From: Actinoplanes lutulentus
GTDB taxonomy: Bacteria > Actinomycetota > Actinomycetes > Mycobacteriales > Micromonosporaceae
Assembly (NCBI RefSeq): GCF_003259845.1
Contig: NZ_QLMJ01000022.1
Span: forward strand, 124,001-188,000
Direction of reading: 5' to 3'
Length of the DNA: 64,000 nt
This document shows, piece by piece, positions 32,939 to 42,772 of this stretch (the stretch's first letter is position 1; each line of letters opens with the position of its first letter). Both the position numbers and the translations under genes were made by a program. Below the pieces are notes generated by a model, which saw only the letters and a list, made by a program, of their open reading frames with translations, had not been told where the DNA came from and did not search any database.

Positions 32939-33231
32939 GCTCTGGCCTGCGCGATCTTGGGCCGTGGTTCCCGCCGGGGTGTGGTTAGGGGACCACGATC
33001 GCGGCGGGAGGCCCGGGAATGGATGGGCGATCACGACCGAGCGCTCATTGCCAGCGGATTTCCATTGACCAGCAGTGTCAGCACTGACAACCAGCTGGGC
33101 CGGCCGGCCGGCCGGACGCGGGAGCGGGCCCGGCCACAGCGTGGGCCCGAACTCTTCGGAGGTGGTCAGGTCGCGGCGTGGATCAGATCGCACGTAACGC
33201 CACCGTGTGCCCGGGGCTACGCCCAGGCCGT

Positions 33232-33269
33232 GATGAAGTCGCACAGACCCGCAACCGTGCGACCTCATC
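33232..33269. repeat. REP-like hairpin of the GTCGCAC family
   Basis: GATGAAGTCGCAC (33232-33244) pairs with GTGCGACCTCATC (33257-33269), 13 bp with one mismatch and a 12-base loop. The same motif recurs at 42307-42335, 42358-42388 and 42411-42426. Confidence 0.7.
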
Positions 33270-33534
33270 CAAGCCAAACCGAGCTCACCGTGGGCTCTTG
33301 ACCTGGTTCCACGTGGCTGACGTCGAGCACCTGGCTTTCTCCGGCGGCCTGTGCCGAGATGCCGAATAGCGAGTGGCCGCCGGGAAGCGGAGGATCGCTC
33401 AAGACCTGCTGCTGCCGGCGTGGAGACCTCGGAATCCGGGTGTGACGTACTGGTTTCTGGGTTTTGTGAACGGGATTCGGTTGGGATCCGTCATTGGAGT
33501 AGGGGTTGACGTGACGAACTAGCGTGCCGGGACG

Positions 33535-34524
33535 GTGACGAAGATGTGGAAGCTGCTGACGACTCTCCTTGCGATACCGCTGGGAGCGCTCGCGGCGGCC
33601 TCACCCGCCCACGCCATCGCCAATGGTGAGAGCGTGCCTGATGGGCGGTACCCGTTCGCGGTGAAGCTGATCGACAACGGGATTCCGACGGAGGACGGTG
33701 GCAGCCGGGACAGTTCCTGTTCGGGTGGGCTGGTGTCGCCGCACTGGGTGCTCACGGCCGGGCACTGTTTCAAGGACGCCGACGGTCGTCGGGTGTCACG
33801 GCCGGTTGCCGAGGAGTCGCTCGCGGCGGTGGGGCGTACCGATCTGACCGGTGAGGGCGGGCATCTCGTCGAGGTGGTCGAGGTCCGGCAGCACGGCAAG
33901 GCCGACGTCGCTCTGGCCCGGCTGGACACGGCGATCACTGACATCACCCCGCTGCGGCTCAATCGCAAGCGTCCGGCCGCGGGCCAGGAGGCCCGCTTGG
34001 TGGGGTACGGCTTCACGAAGGCCACCGCCACGAAGACGCCCGATCGTCTGCGCACCGGGGAGTTCGAGGTGAGCAGCGTGAGTACGACCGAAATGGGCCT
34101 GTCCGGGGCGTCGCCGAAATCGAACACCAGCCCGTGCGAGCGGGACTCCGGCGGGCCGTACTTCACCGAGGCCGGCGACGGCACCGCCGTGATCGTCGGG
34201 GTGGTGAGCCGTGGGCCGGCGTGCCCGCACACCGGCGCGGACATCGCGACCCGGGTGGACGCGGTGGCGCCGTGGATTCTGTCGATCATCAAGTCGGACC
34301 TGAAGACGGCAAGCCCGTCACCGTCACCGAGCGTCAAGAAGTCAACGGCCGGCAAGCCGCGGTCGAGCGCGGTGGCCGCACCGGCAGCTCAGCAACCCGG
34401 TGTTCCCGCGGCGCTGACGCTGCCACCGGCGGCGCTGCTGTCGGTCCCGGTCGCCGTGATCGGCCTGGTGATGGCGAGGCGCAGCAAACGCCGTTATCGC
34501 GGCCGCCGCCGATCAAACTGGTAA
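33535..34524 (+). CDS. Secreted trypsin-like (S1) serine protease with C-terminal membrane anchor
   Basis: 329 residues. A GTG at 33535 or the ATG three codons later can start it. A signal peptide ends near SPAHA, giving a mature IANGESV N terminus. The triad is His77 (LTAGHC), Asp124 (ADVALARLD) and Ser205 (CERDSGGPYF). In that last motif Arg replaces the Gly that most S1 enzymes have two residues before Ser, though GDSGG-like geometry otherwise persists. A Ser/Pro/Lys-rich linker (residues 272-300) leads to a hydrophobic helix (AALLSVPVAVIGLVMA) and a strongly basic tail (RRSKRRYRGRRR), so the enzyme should be displayed outside and anchored at the C terminus. Its substrate is unknown. Confidence 0.9.
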   Translation: MTKMWKLLTTLLAIPLGALAAASPAHAIANGESVPDGRYPFAVKLIDNGIPTEDGGSRDSSCSGGLVSPHWVLTAGHCFKDADGRRVSRPVAEESLAAVGRTDLTGEGGHLVEVVEVRQHGKADVALARLDTAITDITPLRLNRKRPAAGQEARLVGYGFTKATATKTPDRLRTGEFEVSSVSTTEMGLSGASPKSNTSPCERDSGGPYFTEAGDGTAVIVGVVSRGPACPHTGADIATRVDAVAPWILSIIKSDLKTASPSPSPSVKKSTAGKPRSSAVAAPAAQQPGVPAALTLPPAALLSVPVAVIGLVMARRSKRRYRGRRRSNW

Positions 34525-34531
34525 ACGAAGG

Positions 34532-35188
34532 TCACGCTGGGGACAGAGCCAGCAGCCCGGTCACCGTTACCCGCAGGGCTCGGCCGAGGCGTTCCGGGAA
34601 GTCGACCCGTGAGTGCGCCAGCCGGGGATCGCTGACCGCTTCGGCCACCGCCGGCGCGGGGTTGGCGAACGGCCACAGTCCACACACCAGCAGGATCATC
34701 AAGGAAACCAATTCTCGCGCGTTCTCGTTGCTGAGCTGCTTTACGCGTACCGAAAAAAGGTCTGCCAATCGCGCCTGCAAGGCGCTGTGGGTGATTTTGA
34801 AGTCCCGGACCGTGTCGGCGGAGATGTTGCGTTCGAGTTCGGTGCCGAGGGCGCTCCACAGCTCGCAGAGCAGCGGGCGGCGGGCGAGTGATGCCGCGAG
34901 GGCGTCCGCGAAAGGAAGCGGCGACCCGGTGGGCAGCTCGGCGGGCAGGACTGTCAGCCAGTCGTCGATCTCCTGGTTGAGCAGGGCGAAGAAGACGGCC
35001 TCGCGGGTCTCGAAGTAGCGCACCACGTTGGTCTTGGACAGGCCGACCCGGCGGGCGAGCTCGCGCAGGCTGATCTCGCTGAGCGGCATCTCGGCGAGGA
35101 GTTCCGCCGCCACGCCGAGGATGGCGCGGCGGCGTGCCTCGCGCTGCTCAGGGCTGCGAGCGCGCTGAAAGTCGAGGTCAGCTGTCAT
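34532..35188 (-). CDS. TetR-family regulator in an operon with an SDR oxidoreductase
   Basis: 218 residues. The helix-turn-helix is AAELLAEMPLSEISLRELARRVGLSKTNVVRYFETREAVFFALL, characteristic of TetR. The rest is a helical ligand domain. Its ATG (35188) lies inside the 3' end of the SDR gene, overlapping by 11 bases, so translation is probably coupled. Sharing an operon with an SDR enzyme, it most likely represses that operon and responds to a substrate or product of the enzyme. Confidence 0.9.
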   Translation of the reverse strand: MTADLDFQRARSPEQREARRRAILGVAAELLAEMPLSEISLRELARRVGLSKTNVVRYFETREAVFFALLNQEIDDWLTVLPAELPTGSPLPFADALAASLARRPLLCELWSALGTELERNISADTVRDFKITHSALQARLADLFSVRVKQLSNENARELVSLMILLVCGLWPFANPAPAVAEAVSDPRLAHSRVDFPERLGRALRVTVTGLLALSPA

Positions 35189-36002
35189 GGACGAAGGTTA
35201 CCGACTCGCTCACCGCCCGCCATGCGGCGTCGGTCTTGGCGAGGGTTTCCGCCTGGGCCTGGGCGACGGCGTACGCGTCAGCGCCCAGCAGCAGGTGCAG
35301 CGGCGGCTCCGGGTGCGCGACCAGGTCGATCAGCACCTGCGCGATCTTGGCCGGGTCGCCGGACTGGTTGCCGTCGGCGGCACGGAGGCGTTCCACGGCG
35401 GGTTCGATGACGGGGACGTAGGGCGCGCTGATCGGGTGGGTGGACATCGACGCGCCGGCCCAGTCGGTGCGCATGGCGCCGGGTTCGGCGATAGTCACCT
35501 TGATGCCGAAGGGTGCGACCTCCTTCGCCAGGACCTCGGAGAACCCGCCGACCGCCCATTTCGCCGACTGGTACGCGCCGAGGCCGGTACTGCCGACCCG
35601 GCCGCCGACCGAGGAGACCTGGACGATGTGGCCGGAGCCCTGTGCGCGCAGGACGGGCAGCGCGGCGCGGGTCACGTTGACGACGCCGAAGAAGTTGGCG
35701 TCGATCTGCGCGCGGAACGAGTCCTCCGGCATGTCCTCGATCGAGGCGACGTCGGCGTATCCGGCGTTGTTGACGACGACGTCGAGGCGTCCGAAGGCGT
35801 CGATCGCGGCGGCGACGGCGGCACGGGCTGAGGCGGGGTCGGTCACGTCGAGTGCGACGGTGCGGAGGCGGTCATTTTGACGTTCTTTTTTAACGGCCCG
35901 GCGGGTGGTGGCGACGACCCGGTCGCCGGCGGCGAGGACGGACTCGGCGAGTTGCCGGCCCAGTCCGCGTGATGTGCCTGTGATCAGCCAAACCTTGCTC
36001 AT
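35178..36002 (-). CDS. Short-chain dehydrogenase/reductase (classical SDR)
   Basis: 274 residues. The NAD(P) site is TGTSRGLGRQ, the structural motif is NNAGYADV, and the catalytic Ser-Tyr-Lys appears as QVSSVGG and YQSAK. The C-terminal substrate lobe (GAMRTDWAGASMSTHPIS) is of the classical type. The Arg after the glycine motif and TTRRAVKK after strand 2 suggest NADPH preference. It is the first gene of a two-gene operon with the TetR gene. The substrate is unknown. Two direct repeats that may bind the TetR protein lie just upstream of its start. Confidence 0.92.
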   Translation of the reverse strand: MSKVWLITGTSRGLGRQLAESVLAAGDRVVATTRRAVKKERQNDRLRTVALDVTDPASARAAVAAAIDAFGRLDVVVNNAGYADVASIEDMPEDSFRAQIDANFFGVVNVTRAALPVLRAQGSGHIVQVSSVGGRVGSTGLGAYQSAKWAVGGFSEVLAKEVAPFGIKVTIAEPGAMRTDWAGASMSTHPISAPYVPVIEPAVERLRAADGNQSGDPAKIAQVLIDLVAHPEPPLHLLLGADAYAVAQAQAETLAKTDAAWRAVSESVTFVHDS

Positions 36003-36322
36003 GGGATGTCCTCAGGGTTCTAAGAGTCCAGTGGAACCTTACGAGGGCAACGTTAAGAGGCCACTGGCCTTTTACCAAATGCTTGCGACCCGGATCACCA
36101 TGCGCGGCGAAAACCAGAGGTCCGGCCGGTGCCTGCCGATCAACGCCGTCATGCCGAAGTTCGAACGTCTGACGTTTCCGCCGGCGCAGCCGGACGCCCG
36201 CCTCGCCCGCATCATCCCGCTGTCCGGGCGCATCACGCGGAGGGCTCCGCGGGATCCGTTGAAGGAGCTGGTGTGACCACGGTGACGCGTGACGATCCGC
36301 GCCGCCGGGTACTCGCGGGCTC
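36003..36322. other. Intergenic region between the SDR operon and the small ORF
   Basis: The SDR-proximal part holds two direct repeats (separate entry). I see no gene with convincing coding character in the remaining ~250 bases. Confidence 0.5.
36021..36067. promoter_or_regulatory. Paired operator candidate upstream of the SDR-TetR operon
   Basis: Two direct repeats TAAGAGnCCASTGG lie at 36021-36034 and 36054-36067, 33 bases apart, about three helical turns. CCASTGG is itself nearly palindromic. They begin 19 bases upstream of the SDR start codon, where a repressor would act. Confidence 0.6.
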
Positions 36323-36556
36323 ATGGCTGACGCAACTTTGATCCGGATCCGGGAGACCGCCGAGGCTTACGCCGAGGCGGTCCGGCAGACCCAGCGGTAC
36401 TTCGAGCGCATCGGTGACACCGATGACCCCAGCGTGCTGATCGAGTACGCGGAGCTGGTACGCGTCGAGGACGCCGCCCGGGAAGATCGTCTCGACGCGC
36501 TCACCGACGCCGGCCTGCGGGCGGCCAGCTTTGACACGAACGAGTCCGCCGACTGA
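36323..36556 (+). CDS. Small helical hypothetical protein
   Basis: 77 residues, mostly helical and acidic (IRIRETAEAYAEAVRQTQRYFERIG, LIEYAELVRVEDAAREDRLDALTDAG). No family recognised. Codon third positions are GC-rich and the protein has coherent amphipathic character, but there is no clear ribosome site before the ATG. It precedes the homogentisate operon by 137 bases. Confidence 0.5.
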   Translation: MADATLIRIRETAEAYAEAVRQTQRYFERIGDTDDPSVLIEYAELVRVEDAAREDRLDALTDAGLRAASFDTNESAD

Positions 36557-36693
36557 ACAACCTGACCAGTACCAGCGGGTACCTTGCCGCACATCTGTGC
36601 AATCTGCCGAGCCAGAAATGTGCTTGTTGCGCAGCCCACAAGGCGTTGTCCAACCTGTGAGACATCAGAGGTTGTCCCGCCGAAGGGAGCACG
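36557..36693 (+). promoter_or_regulatory. Leader of the homogentisate operon
   Basis: The 137-bp gap should hold the hppD promoter. CAACCT (36651-36656) and AGGTTG (36669-36674) form a short inverted repeat with 12 bases between, close to the start codon, which could be an operator. A clear -10/-35 pair was not found. Confidence 0.35.
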
Positions 36694-37887
36694 ATGTCCG
36701 TCAACGACACGCTGACCAACGAAGAGCGGCTCGCCGAGCTCGACCTCGACACACTCAAGCAACTGGTCGGGCTCGTCGAGTACGACTCCGGCGGCGATCC
36801 GTTCCCGGTCACCGGCTGGGATGCGATCGTCTGGGCGGTCGGTAACGCCACGCAGACCTCGCACTTCTTCCAGTCCGCGTTCGGCATGGAGCTGATCGCG
36901 TACTCGGGGCCGGAGACCGGCAACCGCGACCACATGTCGTACGTGCTCAAGAGCGGCGCGATCCGGTTCGTCGTGCAGGGCGGGGTGGACCCGGACAGCC
37001 CGCTGATCGCCCATCACGCCCGGCACGGCGACGGCATCACCGACATCGCCCTGGCGGTGCCGGACGTCGACAAGTGCGTGGCGCACGCCCGGGCGCAGGG
37101 CGCGAAGATCCTCGAAGAGCCGCACGACGTCACCGACGAGCACGGGACCGTGCGGATCGCGGCGATCGCGACGTACGGCGACACCCGGCACACCCTGGTC
37201 AACCGGGATCGGTACACCGGGCCGTACCTGCCCGGATATGTGACTCGCACGTCGTCGCGGCCGGCCAAGAAGCGGATCTTCCAGGCTCTCGACCACATCG
37301 TCGGCAACGTCGAGCTCGGCGCCATGGACGAGTGGGTCGACTTCTACAACCGGGTCATGGGCTTCACCAACATGGCCGAGTTCATCGGCGACGACATCGC
37401 GACCGATTACTCCGCGCTGATGTCGAAGGTCGTCGCGTCCGGCAACCACCGGGTGAAGTTCCCCCTCAACGAGCCGGCGCTCGGCAAGAAGAAGTCGCAG
37501 ATCGACGAGTACCTGGAGTTCTACCGTGGCCCCGGCGCGCAGCACCTCGCGCTCGCCACGAACGACATCCTGCGCGCCGTCGACGAGATGGTCGCGGCAG
37601 GCGTCGAATTCCTGAACACCCCGGACTCCTACTACGAGGACGCCGAGCTTCGGGAGCGGATCGGCAACGTACGGGTGCCGATCGAGGAGTTGCAGAAGCG
37701 CGGCATCCTGGTCGACCGGGACGAGGACGGTTACCTGCTGCAGATCTTCACGAAGCCGACCGGTGACCGGCCGACGGTGTTCTTCGAGATGATCGAACGG
37801 CACGGCTCGCTCGGGTTCGGCAAGGGCAACTTCAAGGCGCTGTTCGAGGCCATCGAGCGCGAGCAGGCCAAACGCGGGAACTTCTGA
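36694..37887 (+). CDS. hppD: 4-hydroxyphenylpyruvate dioxygenase
   Basis: 397 residues, the usual length. It converts 4-hydroxyphenylpyruvate and O2 to homogentisate and CO2 in the cytoplasm, the second step of tyrosine breakdown. The two vicinal-oxygen-chelate halves are visible; the iron ligands of the C-terminal half are in ALDHIVGNV (His), GAQHLALATND (His) and FFEMIERHG (Glu). The C terminus GNFKALFEAIEREQAKRGNF closes the active site in this family. The ATG at 36694 has GAAGGGAG upstream. It is the first gene of an operon: hmgA starts two bases after its stop. Confidence 0.97.
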   Translation: MSVNDTLTNEERLAELDLDTLKQLVGLVEYDSGGDPFPVTGWDAIVWAVGNATQTSHFFQSAFGMELIAYSGPETGNRDHMSYVLKSGAIRFVVQGGVDPDSPLIAHHARHGDGITDIALAVPDVDKCVAHARAQGAKILEEPHDVTDEHGTVRIAAIATYGDTRHTLVNRDRYTGPYLPGYVTRTSSRPAKKRIFQALDHIVGNVELGAMDEWVDFYNRVMGFTNMAEFIGDDIATDYSALMSKVVASGNHRVKFPLNEPALGKKKSQIDEYLEFYRGPGAQHLALATNDILRAVDEMVAAGVEFLNTPDSYYEDAELRERIGNVRVPIEELQKRGILVDRDEDGYLLQIFTKPTGDRPTVFFEMIERHGSLGFGKGNFKALFEAIEREQAKRGNF

Positions 37888-37889
37888 TC

Positions 37890-39083
37890 ATGGCCTTCTA
37901 TCAGCGGGCCGGCAGCATTCCGCCGAAACGGCACACCCAGCATCGTGATCCGGACGGCAGGCTCTACTACGAGGAGCTGATGGGGGAGGAGGGCTTCTCC
38001 TCGGACTCCTCACTGCTGTACCACCGGCACGTGCCGTCGGCGGTGGTCGGCGCCCGCGTCTGGCAACTGCCCGACCAGTCGGCCGAGGCGAACGCGCCGC
38101 TGCTGCCCCGCCACCTCAAGCTGCACCAGCTCTTCGAAGGTGAGGAGTGGAAGTCCTGCGACGCGGTCCGCGACCGGCGGCTCGTGCTCGGCAACGCCGA
38201 CGTGCGGATCAGTTACGTGGTGGCCGGGACCGCGTCGCCGCTGTACCGCAACGCCACCGGCGACGAGTGCGTCTATGTGGAGTCGGGGACCGGTGTGGTC
38301 GAGACCGTGTTCGGTGATCTGGACGCGGGGCCCGGCGACTACGTGATCATCCCGCGGGCCACGACGCATCGGTGGGTGCCGAGTGGGCATGAGCCGTTGC
38401 GGCTCTATGCGATCGAGGCCAACGGGCACATCGCCCCGCCGAAACGGTACCTGTCGCGGTATGGGCAATTCCTGGAGCACGCGCCCTATTGCGAGCGCGA
38501 CCTGCGCCTTCCCGGCGCTCCTTCGGTACGCCACGGCGAGCACGTCGAGGTCTACATCAAGCACCGCGGCGACGGGCCGGGCGGGCTGGCCGGCAGCGTG
38601 CACGTCACCCCGAACCACCCGTTCGACGTGGTCGGCTGGGACGGCTGCCTTTATCCGTACGCCTTCAACATCGCCGACTTCGAGCCGATCACCGGCCGCA
38701 TCCACCAGCCGCCACCGGTGCACCAGGTCTTCGAAGGCACCAACTTCGTGATCTGCAACTTCGTGCCCCGCAAGGTCGATTACCACCCGCTTGCCGTGCC
38801 GGTGCCGTACTACCACTCCAACGTCGACAGCGACGAGGTGATGTTCTACGTCGGCGGCGACTACGAGGCCCGCAAGGGCTCCGGCATCAACGTCGGGTCG
38901 ATCACCCTGCACCCCGGTGGCTTCCCGCACGGCCCGCAGCCGGCTGCGATCGAGGCCAGCCTCGGTGCGGAGCGGTTCGACGAGACCGCGGTCATGGTCG
39001 ACACGTTCCGGCCGCTCGGACTCGGTGAGGCCGGCCGGGTCAGCGACGACGGTGCCTACGCGTGGACCTGGGCGCGGTCGTGA
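37890..39083 (+). CDS. hmgA: Homogentisate 1,2-dioxygenase
   Basis: 397 residues, the shorter actinobacterial form. It opens the ring of homogentisate with O2 to give 4-maleylacetoacetate. Family signatures seen include HTQHRDPDGRLYYEELMGEEGFSSDSSLLYHRHVPSA, YVIIPRATTHRWVP (cupin strand), DVVGWDGCLYPYAFNIADFEPITGRIHQPPPVHQ and VMFYVGGDYEARKGSGINVGSITLHPGGFPHGP, which contain the iron-binding His and Glu residues. The ATG at 37890 lies two bases after the hppD stop; its own stop overlaps the next GTG as GTGA. Confidence 0.97.
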   Translation: MAFYQRAGSIPPKRHTQHRDPDGRLYYEELMGEEGFSSDSSLLYHRHVPSAVVGARVWQLPDQSAEANAPLLPRHLKLHQLFEGEEWKSCDAVRDRRLVLGNADVRISYVVAGTASPLYRNATGDECVYVESGTGVVETVFGDLDAGPGDYVIIPRATTHRWVPSGHEPLRLYAIEANGHIAPPKRYLSRYGQFLEHAPYCERDLRLPGAPSVRHGEHVEVYIKHRGDGPGGLAGSVHVTPNHPFDVVGWDGCLYPYAFNIADFEPITGRIHQPPPVHQVFEGTNFVICNFVPRKVDYHPLAVPVPYYHSNVDSDEVMFYVGGDYEARKGSGINVGSITLHPGGFPHGPQPAAIEASLGAERFDETAVMVDTFRPLGLGEAGRVSDDGAYAWTWARS

Positions 39084-39863
39084 ACCCTCTGTTCCTCACG
39101 CTTTTCGACGATGCGGCGATCTTCCCGCCGGGGAACGTGCCGATGTCAGAAGCGGTCATGGCGCATCGGGCTCGGCAGGATTCGCCGCTCGCGCCGATGC
39201 TCGGTCCGTTCGTCTGCTCGCTCGCGCGGCTGGACGAATTGGCCGCCGCGGTGGCGGGTGGGCCGGTGCTCCGGGTGTCGCTGGTGTTGCCCGAAGCGGG
39301 GGCCGACGTGTCCGCCATCCAGGCGGCGTCGATCGGGATCGATGTCGTATCGGTGGAGGGGCCGGCCTTCTCTGGTGGGGGCGGTTCGCGTAGTGCGTAC
39401 CAGGAAGTGCCCTCGGGGGAGATCACCGCGACGCGCGTCGCGGCCTTGCGCGACGCGCGGTCGCGCTTGAAGATCAGGACAGGTGGGGTACGCGCGGACG
39501 CGTTCCCGACCGAAAAGGATCTGGCTGGTGCGTTGTGGTCGGCGGTGCGAGGTGGTGTGGCGTTCAAGCTCACGGCCGGGCTGCACGACCCGATCCGGCA
39601 TCGCGACCCGAAGACCGGATTTGAACATCACGGGTTCCTGAACGTGATCGTGGCGACCGCGCACGCCGTGCAGGGCGGTGACGCCGGGGAGATCGCGGCG
39701 GCGCTGGCCGATCAGGACGGGCATCGGGTGGCGGCGGCGATCACCACGATCGATTCCGGTCTCGCGCGGCAGGTGCGGTCGTGGTTCGTCAGTTTCGGAA
39801 CGTGCAGCGTCGACGAGCCGGTGGACGGCCTGCTTGACCTTGGATTACTCCCGGAGGATCTAC

Positions 39864-39877
<14 letters not shown>
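39080..39877 (+). CDS. Unassigned protein inside the homogentisate operon (isomerase position)
   Basis: 265 residues from a GTG at 39080 that overlaps the hmgA stop as GTGA, so its translation is coupled to hmgA; its 3' end overlaps fahA by 14 bases. The sequence begins NPLFLTLFDDAAIFPPGNVPMSEAVMAHRARQDSPLAPMLGPFVCSLARLDEL and includes RVSLVLPEA, TRVAALRDARSRLKIRTGGVRADAFPTEKDLAGALWSAVRGGVAFKLTAGLHDPIRH and HGFLNVIVATAHAV. The alternating strands and helices suggest a TIM-barrel-like fold; this is a guess. No glutathione-S-transferase (zeta) domain is present, the type that usually encodes maleylacetoacetate isomerase. Because the operon otherwise lacks an isomerase, this protein may fill that step, or have an unrelated accessory role. 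Confidence 0.75.
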
Positions 39878-41042
<1,165 letters not shown>

Positions 41043-41054
41043 CTTTTCCGTCGT

Positions 41055-41071
41055 CGAGACGCAACGTCTCG
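41055..41071 (+). terminator. Small hairpin after fahA
   Basis: CGAGACG (41055-41061) pairs with CGTCTCG (41065-41071) around CAA, 12 bases after the fahA stop. The stem is short and no T-run follows. Confidence 0.4.
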
Positions 41072-41161
41072 TCTCGCGCTGAGCACGACATCTCCCGCCC
41101 CCTGACCGATCCCGCCCATCGATTAGCATCTCGTTGATCTTGGTCAACGGGGGAGGATTCG

Positions 41162-41710
41162 ATGAGTGTGGTTATCGGACGGAGCGTGTCCGCAGCCTTG
41201 GCGATCATGCTGCTCGCGGCGTGCGGGGACGACGCGGCGTCGGCTGAGGGGGACTCCGCCTGGAAATCGCTCGCGGTGGACTGCCCGGCGCTGACGGCCC
41301 CCGCCTTCGCCGGCCTTTCTGCAGGGCCCGCGTCGGAGAAGATCGACAAGGCCGAGGTGCTGTCGACCGTCTGTGCCTACGGTACGCCCGGGCAGGGTCC
41401 GGCCGTTGTCACTCAGGTGCAGATCGATCGGGTGGAGGGGGTCGTGGACAGCGCGACCGACCGTGTGCGGAACTCCCGCACCTACGCCGAGGGCAAGGAA
41501 AGTCCGGTGATCACCCTGGAGGGCTTCGAGAGCGAGGCCGTCGCCATCGCCGACGGAACCGGCGCGTTCGAGGCGTCGACGTCCTCGGGCAACGGGTACG
41601 TCTCCGTGCTCGTCCAGCTGGAGCAGCCGGTCATCACTGAGGCGGAGCTGACCGCACAGAGCGAAGCCCTGGCCCAGTCCCTCCGCGATCACCTGTCCAA
41701 CCTGCGCTGA
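41162..41710 (+). CDS. Putative lipoprotein, DUF3558-like size and layout
   Basis: 182 residues. The ATG at 41162 is preceded by GGGGGAGG. The N terminus is a lipoprotein signal with lipobox LLAACG, so Cys20 should be lipidated and the rest exposed outside the membrane. The mature part has one Cys pair candidate (VDCPAL, TVCAYG) and beta-rich character (AVVTQVQIDRVEG, GNGYVSVLVQLEQP), similar in size to DUF3558 lipoproteins, though I cannot confirm that family. A following gene is 53 bases away on the same strand. Confidence 0.75.
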   Translation: MSVVIGRSVSAALAIMLLAACGDDAASAEGDSAWKSLAVDCPALTAPAFAGLSAGPASEKIDKAEVLSTVCAYGTPGQGPAVVTQVQIDRVEGVVDSATDRVRNSRTYAEGKESPVITLEGFESEAVAIADGTGAFEASTSSGNGYVSVLVQLEQPVITEAELTAQSEALAQSLRDHLSNLR

Positions 41711-41763
41711 CCGGGCACCGCACATCATCATCTCGTGGTGTGATCTTTCGAAAGGAGTGACCG

Positions 41764-42096
41764 ATGGCCGGGAATGACACCTTCCATGCCGTCCGGGAGC
41801 CGGGCTTCACCGCGCTGTTCCTGCTCGGCGGCGACGACCTGCTCGAGACGGTGGACGACGTGGACGCCGAGGTCAGGCTGCCGGACGGCACCCGTTGGAG
41901 CGCCAGCTTCCTCACCCTGTCCGCGATCGAGCGGGTGATGACCCGCTGGCGGCAGACCGGCGAGTCGGGGAGTGGCGCCTTCTTCCAGTGCTCCGACCTG
42001 GTCATTGTCCCCGAGCCGGGCGTTCCCGCCATGGTCGAGGCACTGCGCGCGATCATGAAGAAAGGGCCTGAGGGGACTCTCGGCCGCTTGGACTAG
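41764..42096 (+). CDS. Small conserved-type hypothetical protein
   Basis: 110 residues, soluble. The ATG at 41764 has GAAAGGAGTG upstream, a strong ribosome site. The sequence pattern (ETVDDVDAEVRLPDGTRWSASFLTLSAIERVMTRWRQTGESGSGAFFQCSDLVIVPEPGVPAMVEALRAIM) suggests a mixed alpha/beta fold without signal peptide. No family recognised with confidence. It may be co-transcribed with the lipoprotein gene 53 bases upstream. Confidence 0.7.
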   Translation: MAGNDTFHAVREPGFTALFLLGGDDLLETVDDVDAEVRLPDGTRWSASFLTLSAIERVMTRWRQTGESGSGAFFQCSDLVIVPEPGVPAMVEALRAIMKKGPEGTLGRLD

Positions 42097-42306
42097 CGGG
42101 TCGCGCGGGGCGGAGAGCGGCTGTGTGGTCCGGGTTGGGGCTCGGCCCTGGGGGCTCACCGTGTGCTTTCGTTTCGCCTAGGTCCGGGCCCACCGTGTGC
42201 CCTGGACTGACGCGTGCAGGGCAGGTCTCCACTCATGTCGGCTTTCGCCATTTGCGGGCGGCCTGACCCTGACCGGGGCGCACGTAAGGGGCCCGGCAGC
42301 GGTGAT

Positions 42307-42426
42307 GAGGTCACACGGAGTGCGTGTGTGAGCTCCTATCCCGGCTATGGCGTAGTTGAAGTCGCACAGTGTCGTTGCGTGTGACTTCGTCCACGTGAAG
42401 CATCCGTTGTGTGCGACCTCGTCATC
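42307..42426. repeat. Cluster of GTCGCAC-type REP-like hairpins
   Basis: Hairpin A pairs 42307-42316 with 42326-42335 (one mismatch). Hairpin B pairs GAAGTCGCAC 42358-42367 with GTGTGACTTC 42379-42388 (one G-T-type mismatch). A third half site GTGCGACCTCGTCATC lies at 42411-42426. The consensus matches the hairpin at 33232-33269, so this is a dispersed intergenic repeat family. Confidence 0.7.
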
Positions 42427-42638
42427 GCCCGTCATGTCGGACTCGACGGATGACGGCACGACGATCGGCCGTCCCTGAGCGCGACGAACGCGCGCACAAC
42501 ATGGGACAGCCGCCGGAAATGGCGGCGTGTGCGAACGAGATCGGCAGCTGGGGCGTGCTTGGCGTCGATCCTGTTGACTTTCACGGATACGTGTCCGCAC
42601 AACTCTTCAAGATCGAAAAGGGCCGCCCGATGGCTGGC

Positions 42639-42687
42639 CGATCTTGTTGAGTTCGCCGCGAACGGTCCGCGCAACTCAACAAGATCG
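42639..42687. repeat. 15-bp perfect inverted repeat
   Basis: CGATCTTGTTGAGTT (42639-42653) pairs perfectly with AACTCAACAAGATCG (42673-42687), 19-base spacer. A degenerate version (CGATCCTGTTGACTT ... CAACTCTTCAAGATCG) lies just upstream at about 42547-42615. Confidence 0.75.
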
Positions 42688-42700
42688 ACCTGAGCAACGC

Positions 42701-42745
42701 GCCAGCCGACGATCAGCCAGCCGACGATCGGCCAGCCGGCGATTG
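42701..42745. repeat. Three tandem 15-bp units
   Basis: Units 42701-42715, 42716-42730 and 42731-42745 follow GCCAGCCGACGATCR with a few changes in the third; a partial fourth follows. The array ends just before the stop of the endonuclease gene. Confidence 0.75.
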
Positions 42746-42772
42746 CCCAACCGTCGGCTGGCCGGCACTTCG

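Larger units (their letters stand above)
32682..33534. other. Gene-free 850-bp stretch with hairpin repeats
   Basis: No frame here has convincing coding character. The stretch holds two tandem TGTGTCGA hairpins (32831-32938) and a GTCGCAC hairpin at 33232-33269, a family also seen near 42.3 kb. The remainder, including the leader of the protease gene, shows no feature I can name. Confidence 0.6.
42097..42772. other. Hairpin-rich gene-free stretch
   Basis: About 675 bases without a convincing gene. It is full of dyad elements: GTCGCAC-type REP hairpins (42307-42426), a 15-bp perfect inverted repeat (42639-42687) with a decayed copy before it (about 42547-42615), and a 15-bp minisatellite (42701-42745). 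Such build-up between convergent genes is typical of a repeat dump or of decayed mobile elements. Confidence 0.6.

Noticed and set aside
32682..33534. CRISPR array or tRNA in the gene-free zone
   Set aside because: The repeats are dyads without regular spacers, and no cloverleaf was seen.
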